Shown here one piece after another: positions 58,744-64,000 of a stretch of DNA of 64,000 nt. Source of the DNA: Planococcus sp. PAMC 21323 (GTDB lineage Bacteria; Bacillota; Bacilli; Bacillales_A; Planococcaceae); contig NZ_CP009129.1 in NCBI RefSeq assembly GCF_000785555.1, positions 3,038,001-3,102,000 on the forward strand. Reading direction: 5' to 3'. The notes beneath the pieces were generated by a model that was not told the origin of the DNA, made no database searches, and worked only from the letters and a program-made list of their open reading frames with translations. Position numbers and translations under genes: made by a program. Within the stretch, counting starts at the first letter, position 1; every line of letters starts with the position of its first letter.

Positions 58744-59607
58744 TTATTTTTTCTTCGGAATTTTCACTGTGATTTGGTAGTATTCTTCGTGTTCTTCTTC
58801 TTCTGTCGTCAAATCAATGCCACTTTTAGAAACCATACTTAAAGATTCTTTAATCGTGTTCATCGCAATGCGCATATCTCTGCTAAAGGCTTTTTTTCGT
58901 GCTTTTGGCTTTTTAGGTTCTGTTGAAAGTAATTTGATCACTTTCGCTTCTAGCTGCTTTACATTTAAACTTTCTTCAATGGTTTCATCAAACAATTTCT
59001 TTTGTTGCTCTGCGTCTTTTACTTGCAATAATGCTCTTGCATGCCGCTCTGTTAACAATCGATTAAGTAGCGCTGTCTGAATTTCTTCAGGCAATTTTAA
59101 CAAACGTAGTTTGTTCGCGACTGTCGACTGACCTTTACCCAGGCGTTGTGCTAAAGCTTCTTGCGTAATTTCTTGTATATCTAGCAAGTTACGATAAGCA
59201 TGTGCTTCTTCTATTGAAGTAAGTTCTTCACGTTGAAGATTTTCGATTAAAGCGATAGATGCTGTTTCTTTATCGCTCAAGTTACGAATAATAGCCGGTA
59301 CTTCTGTCCATTCGAGCGATTTCATTGCACGAAAACGTCGTTCACCGGCAATGATTTCATATTCGCCTTCATTTCCAGAGTTTCTGACTACAATCGGTTG
59401 AATGACCCCATGAACATGAATCGTCCGGGCAAGTTCTTCGATTTTTTCTTCATCAAAAATTGTTCTCGGTTGATATTTGTTTGCATGTATTTTATCGAGC
59501 GGCAGTTTAATGACTTGTTCTGACGCCTGATGTTCTGCTGTTTCCTTCTTTGCTGTATCATTTGCTTTATCTCCGCCTCCAAAGAAACGAGAAAAAGGAC
59601 TTTTCAT
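58744..59607 (-). CDS. noc: Nucleoid occlusion protein Noc
   Basis: A 287-residue ParB paralogue. The amphipathic membrane-binding N-terminus [14 protein letters not shown], CTPase motif [11 protein letters not shown] and HTH ([24 protein letters not shown]) are present. It binds NBS sites around the chromosome and blocks Z-ring assembly over the nucleoid. ATG 59607 is preferred to TTG 59613 on RBS spacing. A perfect NBS occurs in mtlA. Confidence 0.96.
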   Translation of the reverse strand: MKSPFSRFFGGGDKANDTAKKETAEHQASEQVIKLPLDKIHANKYQPRTIFDEEKIEELARTIHVHGVIQPIVVRNSGNEGEYEIIAGERRFRAMKSLEWTEVPAIIRNLSDKETASIALIENLQREELTSIEEAHAYRNLLDIQEITQEALAQRLGKGQSTVANKLRLLKLPEEIQTALLNRLLTERHARALLQVKDAEQQKKLFDETIEESLNVKQLEAKVIKLLSTEPKKPKARKKAFSRDMRIAMNTIKESLSMVSKSGIDLTTEEEEHEEYYQITVKIPKKK

Positions 59608-59667
59608 CCTCAAGCACCACCTTTTACAAGCTCACTTTATCACTGAATCTACAATCACTTTTACTGC

Positions 59668-59699
59668 TCGCTTAATGTTCCACGTGAAACATTAAGCGA
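59668..59699. promoter_or_regulatory. parS within a 32-bp palindrome between noc and rsmG
   Basis: The core TGTTCCACGTGAAACA (59676-59691) is a perfect parS. The flanks TCGCTTAA and TTAAGCGA extend the dyad to 32 bp with only one mismatched pair, and they include the rsmG stop codon. It may double as the rsmG terminator stem, though no T-run follows. Confidence 0.95.
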
Positions 59700-60405
59700 T
59701 TGGTGACTTGTTTGGAACTCCAGCTTTCCGTGGATATTTCTTTGGTGTTTCTTTAAACTTTTTAAATACCTGAATATAACGCTCGCTTTCTTCTACCGGT
59801 AGTAAGAAAGAGTGAACGGCTTCTAGCTTTACACCTAGTTTTTGTAATGCTTTTTCTGCATCATCTAATTCATCTGAAGCCGTTGCTGCTTTCATCGCTG
59901 CAAAGACCCCGCCCTTTTTAACAAGTGGCACACATAATTCAGCTAGTACCGATAACCGTGCTACTGCACGGGCCGTTACGACGTCATAGCTTTCACGATG
60001 AGCAGATTGTCCAAAGTCTTCTGCTCTAGAATGTATAAATTGAACTTTAGAAAGTCCAAGTTCACCACTCAAGTGCTGCAAAAATTGAATGCGTTTGTTC
60101 AAAGAGTCCACTATCGTAACCTCAATATGGGGAAAACAGATTTTTAGTGGGATACTGGGGAATCCTGCACCGGCACCTACATCACAAATTTTCATCGGTT
60201 TTGTGAAATCTAAGTAAAATGCCGCAGTAATAGAGTCATAAAAATGCTTTAAATACACAGCCGATTGTTCTGTAATTGCCGTCAGGTTCATCTTGTCGTT
60301 CCATTCAACTAATTCCTTATGATAGATTCGGAATTGCTCGAGTTGTTTTTCGGTTAAGACAATCCCTTTTTCATTGAGGGCATCTTTAAACTGTTGTTCA
60401 TTCAA
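59692..60405 (-). CDS. rsmG: 16S rRNA (guanine-527-N7)-methyltransferase RsmG (GidB)
   Basis: A 237-residue SAM methyltransferase: [17 protein letters not shown] motif I, then [11 protein letters not shown] and VTARAVA. It modifies G527 of 16S rRNA. The start is TTG 60405 with GGGAGG at 8 nt. The stop lies inside the parS palindrome. Confidence 0.96.
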   Translation of the reverse strand: MNEQQFKDALNEKGIVLTEKQLEQFRIYHKELVEWNDKMNLTAITEQSAVYLKHFYDSITAAFYLDFTKPMKICDVGAGAGFPSIPLKICFPHIEVTIVDSLNKRIQFLQHLSGELGLSKVQFIHSRAEDFGQSAHRESYDVVTARAVARLSVLAELCVPLVKKGGVFAAMKAATASDELDDAEKALQKLGVKLEAVHSFLLPVEESERYIQVFKKFKETPKKYPRKAGVPNKSPIA

Positions 60406-60444
60406 ACTAGCTTCCTCCCTCTTTCTTAATCTTTATGTAAATTA

Positions 60445-60476
60445 AGAAATGGACTGGTGTGAGCCAGTCCATTCTT
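60445..60476 (-). terminator. Hairpin between mnmG and rsmG
   Basis: ATGGACTGG pairs with CCAGTCCAT around TGTGAG, with AGAA/TTCT extensions. The T-tail is weak (TTTCTTAATTT on the minus strand), so it is probably a partial terminator. Confidence 0.6.
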
Positions 60477-60507
60477 TTGTCTAGCTTATGCCTTTAGTTG
60501 TTTTGCG

Positions 60508-62397
60508 TTAAACAGAGATTTTTGCAATCTTTCCTTGTTCAATATACACCAATAAGATGGATATGTCAGCCGGATTAACACCAGAGATGCGTGACGCCTG
60601 CGCGATCGACAACGGTCGAACTTCTGCTAGCTTGCCTCGTGCTTCGGTCGCAATTCCAGAGATTGCGTGGTAATCGATATTATCTGGAATCTTTTTGTTT
60701 TCCATTTTTTTGAGTTTGTCGACTTGTAACAACGATTTCTCAATGTAACCTTCATATTTAATATGAATTTCGACTTGTTCTTTTACTTCATTTTCAAGCT
60801 CTATTGATGAAGCTGTCAGTTTAGAAATCATGTCGTATGTCATTTCTGGACGTTTCAACAAATCCGCTCCACGAATGCCATCTTTTAATTCACTGCCCCC
60901 TGCATCGCGAATCGCTTGCTGGGTTGCTTCATTTGGCTTGATCATGATGCTTCTTAAACGTTTGATTTCTTCTTCAATACACTCTTTTTTAGCAAGAAAC
61001 TTCACATAACGCTCTTCAGTGATCATGCCAATTGAATACGCTAATTCTGTTAAACGAATATCAGCATTATCATGGCGAAGTAATAAGCGGTATTCAGCAC
61101 GAGATGTTAACAGACGATAAGGTTCGCTTGTTCCCTTTGTGACTAAATCATCGATCAATACACCGATATATGCGTCAGAGCGGCTCAATATTACTTCTTC
61201 TTTTCCTAGTACTTTTGCTGCAGCATTAATTCCAGCCATCAAACCTTGTCCCGCTGCTTCTTCGTAACCAGACGTTCCATTAATTTGACCTGCTGTGTAC
61301 AAATTCACAATTTGTTTTGTTTCTAGTGTTGGCCATAATTGCGTCGGAACAATTGCATCATATTCAATAGCATATCCAGCACGCATCATTTCCGCCTTCT
61401 CGAGCCCTGGAACGGACTCTATTAGCTTCCGCTGGACATGTTCAGGCAAACTCGTTGAAAGGCCTTGTACGTAAACCTCGCGCGTATTACGGCCTTCTGG
61501 TTCTAAAAAGATCTGATGACGCGGCTTATCGTTAAAACGAACCACTTTGTCTTCGATTGAAGGACAGTAGCGTGGACCTGTTCCTTTAATCATTCCTGAG
61601 TACATTGGTGACAAATGAAGATTGTCATCTATAATCTGATGAGTTTTTTCATTTGTATAGGTTAACCAGCATGGCAGCTGATCTGTAATGTATTCCGTCG
61701 TTTCATGACCAAACGCACGCGGTACATCATCGCCTGGTTGAATTTCCGTTTTGCTGTAATCAATGCTATTGCTATTTACACGTGGAGGCGTTCCCGTTTT
61801 AAAACGAACTGTTTCAAAGCCAAGCTTCTCCAAGTTTTCTGCCAATTTAATGGATGGTTGTTGATTATTGGGGCCACTTGAATAACGTAGATCTCCAATA
61901 ATAATTTCACCACGCAAGAAAGTACCTGTTGTGATAACAACTGATTTTGCACGGTAAATTCCGCCTACTTGAGTGATAAGTCCTTGGATCTTACCATCTT
62001 CAACGATCAATTCTTCTGCAATTCCTTGATGCAATGTTAAATTCGGTGACTCTTCCATCAAGCGTTTCATTTCTTGTTGGTAAAGTACTTTATCTGCTTG
62101 TGCGCGCAGTGCGCGAACAGCAGGTCCTTTAGCTGTATTCAACATTCTCATTTGAATGTGTGTTTTATCGATCACGCGTCCCATGGCTCCGCCAAGTGCG
62201 TCTATTTCACGTACAACAATGCCTTTCGCTGGTCCACCAATAGATGGGTTACACGGCATAAATGCGATCATATCCAGATTCATCGTCAAAACAAGCGTTT
62301 TAGCACCCATTCGCGCAGACGCAAGAGCAGCTTCCGCTCCTGCATGTCCGGCTCCTACAACGATGACATCGAACGTGCCTGCTTCGTATTGTGGCAT
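60508..62397 (-). CDS. mnmG: tRNA uridine-34 5-carboxymethylaminomethyl modification enzyme MnmG (GidA)
   Basis: A 629-residue FAD protein: dinucleotide motif [14 protein letters not shown] at 13-26, [12 protein letters not shown] and [13 protein letters not shown]. It works with MnmE to modify wobble uridine in several tRNAs. It lies 22 bp after mnmE, with GAAGGGA upstream. Length is normal. Confidence 0.97.
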   Translation of the reverse strand: MPQYEAGTFDVIVVGAGHAGAEAALASARMGAKTLVLTMNLDMIAFMPCNPSIGGPAKGIVVREIDALGGAMGRVIDKTHIQMRMLNTAKGPAVRALRAQADKVLYQQEMKRLMEESPNLTLHQGIAEELIVEDGKIQGLITQVGGIYRAKSVVITTGTFLRGEIIIGDLRYSSGPNNQQPSIKLAENLEKLGFETVRFKTGTPPRVNSNSIDYSKTEIQPGDDVPRAFGHETTEYITDQLPCWLTYTNEKTHQIIDDNLHLSPMYSGMIKGTGPRYCPSIEDKVVRFNDKPRHQIFLEPEGRNTREVYVQGLSTSLPEHVQRKLIESVPGLEKAEMMRAGYAIEYDAIVPTQLWPTLETKQIVNLYTAGQINGTSGYEEAAGQGLMAGINAAAKVLGKEEVILSRSDAYIGVLIDDLVTKGTSEPYRLLTSRAEYRLLLRHDNADIRLTELAYSIGMITEERYVKFLAKKECIEEEIKRLRSIMIKPNEATQQAIRDAGGSELKDGIRGADLLKRPEMTYDMISKLTASSIELENEVKEQVEIHIKYEGYIEKSLLQVDKLKKMENKKIPDNIDYHAISGIATEARGKLAEVRPLSIAQASRISGVNPADISILLVYIEQGKIAKISV

Positions 62398-62419
62398 GTT
62401 CGTTCATTCCCTTCGAGTT

Positions 62420-63805
62420 TTATTTCCCTAGACAGAACTGAGAGAATAATTGGTTTAAGAGGCCGTCATCTGCGGTATCTCCAATGATTTCACCAAGAAG
62501 TTCCCACGTTCGAGTAACATCAATTTGAATCATATCTACGGGAACTTCCATTTCAGCGGCTTCAATAGCGTCTGAAATGGTTTTATGTGCCTGATGCAAC
62601 AATGCAATATGGCGCACATTGGATACATAGGTCATGTCCCCTGCTTCTATTTCTCCTTTGAAAAACAAGGCAGCAATCGCTTCTTCAAGCTGATCAATTC
62701 CTTCTTCTTCAACTAATGAAGTTGTCACTAGCAATTTATCTCCAGCTAGCTTCTGCACCTTTTCTAAATCGATTTTCTGAGGCAAATCGGTTTTATTGAT
62801 TACGACAATATAGTCCATATCTTTCACCGTTTCAAACAACAGTTCATCTTCGTGAGTTAGTGCTTCTGCATAATTTAACACGTAAAGGATCAAATCAGCT
62901 TCTTTTAATACTTTTCTTGACCGTTCAACACCAATTCGCTCGACAATATCTTCTGTTTCACGAATTCCTGCCGTATCAACTAAACGCAATGGAACACCAC
63001 GGACATTCACGTATTCCTCTATTATATCACGGGTAGTTCCTGCTATTTCTGTGACAATTGCTTTATTTTCTTGAACCAGACTATTTAAAAGAGAAGATTT
63101 CCCAACGTTCGGACGCCCTAAAATGACGGTTGAAAGCCCTTCTCTCAAAATTTTCCCTTGCGAGGATGTTTGCAACAATTTATCAATTTCAGAACGAACC
63201 CATTTTGATTTTTCCAGCATAATCGGACGTGTCATCTCTTCCACATCGTCGTATTCTGGGTAATCGATATTGACTTCCATTTGAGCAATTGACTCAAGTA
63301 AGGCTTGACGCAATGTGCCAATTAGCTTCGAGAGCTTGCCTTCCATTTGATTGAGTGCAACATCCATGGCACGATCCGTTTTTGCACGAATCAAGTCCAT
63401 AACCGCTTCTGCTTGAGACAAATCGATTCGGCCATTTAAAAATGCTCGTTTCGTAAACTCACCCGGTTCAGCAAGTCTTGCTCCTGCACGTAATACCAAT
63501 TCAAGCACTCGATTTACCGAAACAATTCCACCATGGCAGTTGATTTCAATAACGTCTTCGCGGGTGAAGGTTTTAGGCGCTTTCATAAGAGATACCATAA
63601 CTTCTTCCGCTATTTCACCAGTCGCCGGATCTTCAAGATGTCCATAATGGATTGTATGCGTTGTTTGAGCAGCTAATGCTTTATTGCTTGGAGCCCGGAA
63701 CAGCTTGTCTGCAATTGCAACAGCTTCAGGTCCGCTCAAGCGGACTATAGCGATTGCTCCCTCTCCGCTCGGTGTCGATATGGCAGCGATTGTGTCGAAT
63801 TCCAT
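62420..63805 (-). CDS. mnmE: tRNA modification GTPase MnmE (TrmE)
   Basis: A 461-residue GTPase: N-terminal formyl-THF-binding domain ([25 protein letters not shown]), G1 [24 protein letters not shown], and the C-terminal FCLGK with the conserved Cys. It forms the MnmE-MnmG complex. ATG 63805 has AGGAGG at 7 nt; the frame extends to 63856 without a better start. Upstream lie DnaA boxes. Confidence 0.97.
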   Translation of the reverse strand: MEFDTIAAISTPSGEGAIAIVRLSGPEAVAIADKLFRAPSNKALAAQTTHTIHYGHLEDPATGEIAEEVMVSLMKAPKTFTREDVIEINCHGGIVSVNRVLELVLRAGARLAEPGEFTKRAFLNGRIDLSQAEAVMDLIRAKTDRAMDVALNQMEGKLSKLIGTLRQALLESIAQMEVNIDYPEYDDVEEMTRPIMLEKSKWVRSEIDKLLQTSSQGKILREGLSTVILGRPNVGKSSLLNSLVQENKAIVTEIAGTTRDIIEEYVNVRGVPLRLVDTAGIRETEDIVERIGVERSRKVLKEADLILYVLNYAEALTHEDELLFETVKDMDYIVVINKTDLPQKIDLEKVQKLAGDKLLVTTSLVEEEGIDQLEEAIAALFFKGEIEAGDMTYVSNVRHIALLHQAHKTISDAIEAAEMEVPVDMIQIDVTRTWELLGEIIGDTADDGLLNQLFSQFCLGK

Positions 63806-63844
63806 GATGTTCCCTCCTCTTAAGAAAAGCAGCACATTCCGCTC

Positions 63845-63853
63845 TGTGGATAA
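63845..63853 (-). promoter_or_regulatory. DnaA box upstream of mnmE
   Basis: Perfect TTATCCACA on the minus strand, 40 bp before the mnmE start codon and 70 bp from a pair of further boxes. Confidence 0.75.
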
Positions 63854-63922
63854 CAATCAGAGCAGTAGAGCAGCTTGATAACAAAAATATATAGTCATCC
63901 TTTTATTTTTTGCTTAAAAAAA

Positions 63923-63942
63923 GTTGTCCACATGTGGACAAC
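63923..63942 (-). terminator. Palindromic terminator made of two DnaA-box-like 9-mers
   Basis: A perfect 20-bp palindrome: GTTGTCCACA followed by its complement TGTGGACAAC. On the minus strand seven T follow, so it is a terminator for the gene expected upstream (jag). Each half contains TTGTCCACA, one mismatch from the DnaA box. Confidence 0.75.
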
Positions 63943-64000
63943 CAGTAAATGCACATGGCTTTCTAACATACTACAATAGCATAAAGTACTTGAAATCGAA

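Overview
The window looks like chromosomal DNA of a low-to-moderate G+C Bacillota of the Planococcaceae type (Planococcus/Planomicrobium-like). This is inferred from protein flavour, Bacillus-type gene order and GC-rich dispersed repeats, not from a search. The right half is the conserved origin-proximal block read away from oriC: mnmE, mnmG, rsmG, noc, parA, parB, DUF554, mscS, DUF951, ychF, rpsF-ssb-rpsR, yybS, gdpP, rplI, the replicative helicase, purA, walR-walK-yycH-yycI-yycJ-htrA and, further left, rlmH. oriC (dnaA, rpmH, rnpA, jag) should lie just beyond position 64000. Almost all genes are on the minus strand, co-directional with the leftward replication fork.

Layout. 1-2400: mannitol PTS (partial mtlR; fused EIICBA mtlA with a cre/promoter). 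2700-4970: ahpCF with a near-perfect PerR box. 5040-6590: a diguanylate cyclase and a DUF1761 membrane protein. 6950-9000: rsbQ-rsbP, the energy-stress branch of the sigma-B pathway. 9040-25160: accessory region with four more GGDEF/EAL proteins (one truncated paralogue), katG, two lipoprotein or unknown genes, a GNAT, and a deaminase preceded by a heptanucleotide tandem repeat. 25160-26530: an alpha-oxoamine synthase gene coupled to one of the GGDEF-EAL genes, with a promoter overlapped by a two-copy operator-like repeat. 26960-30300: nucleoside hydrolase, MarR regulator, a decayed MFS permease tail and two SDRs. 30440-31840: an ankyrin lipoprotein, a 45-residue membrane peptide and GC-rich repeats flanked by a duplicated terminator hairpin. 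31940-35530: hxlR/fdhA (formaldehyde oxidation) and DUF1846. 35850-36750: rlmH, a CxxH/CxxC small protein and a six-member DnaA-box cluster.

Chromosome-maintenance signals are a theme. There are three parS sites (two perfect, one with a single mismatch), a perfect Noc-binding palindrome inside mtlA, a DnaA-box cluster at rlmH/yyzF, and a terminator upstream of mnmE built from two head-to-head DnaA boxes.

Functionally the accessory part is about signalling and stress: peroxide defence (ahpCF, katG), general stress (rsbQP), c-di-GMP (five proteins within 20 kb), c-di-AMP (gdpP) and cell-wall homeostasis (walRK). The least explained unit is the alpha-oxoamine synthase/GGDEF-EAL operon, which could be a diffusible-signal or lipid-linked c-di-GMP module. 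No CRISPR array, rRNA, tRNA, prophage or intact IS was recognised.
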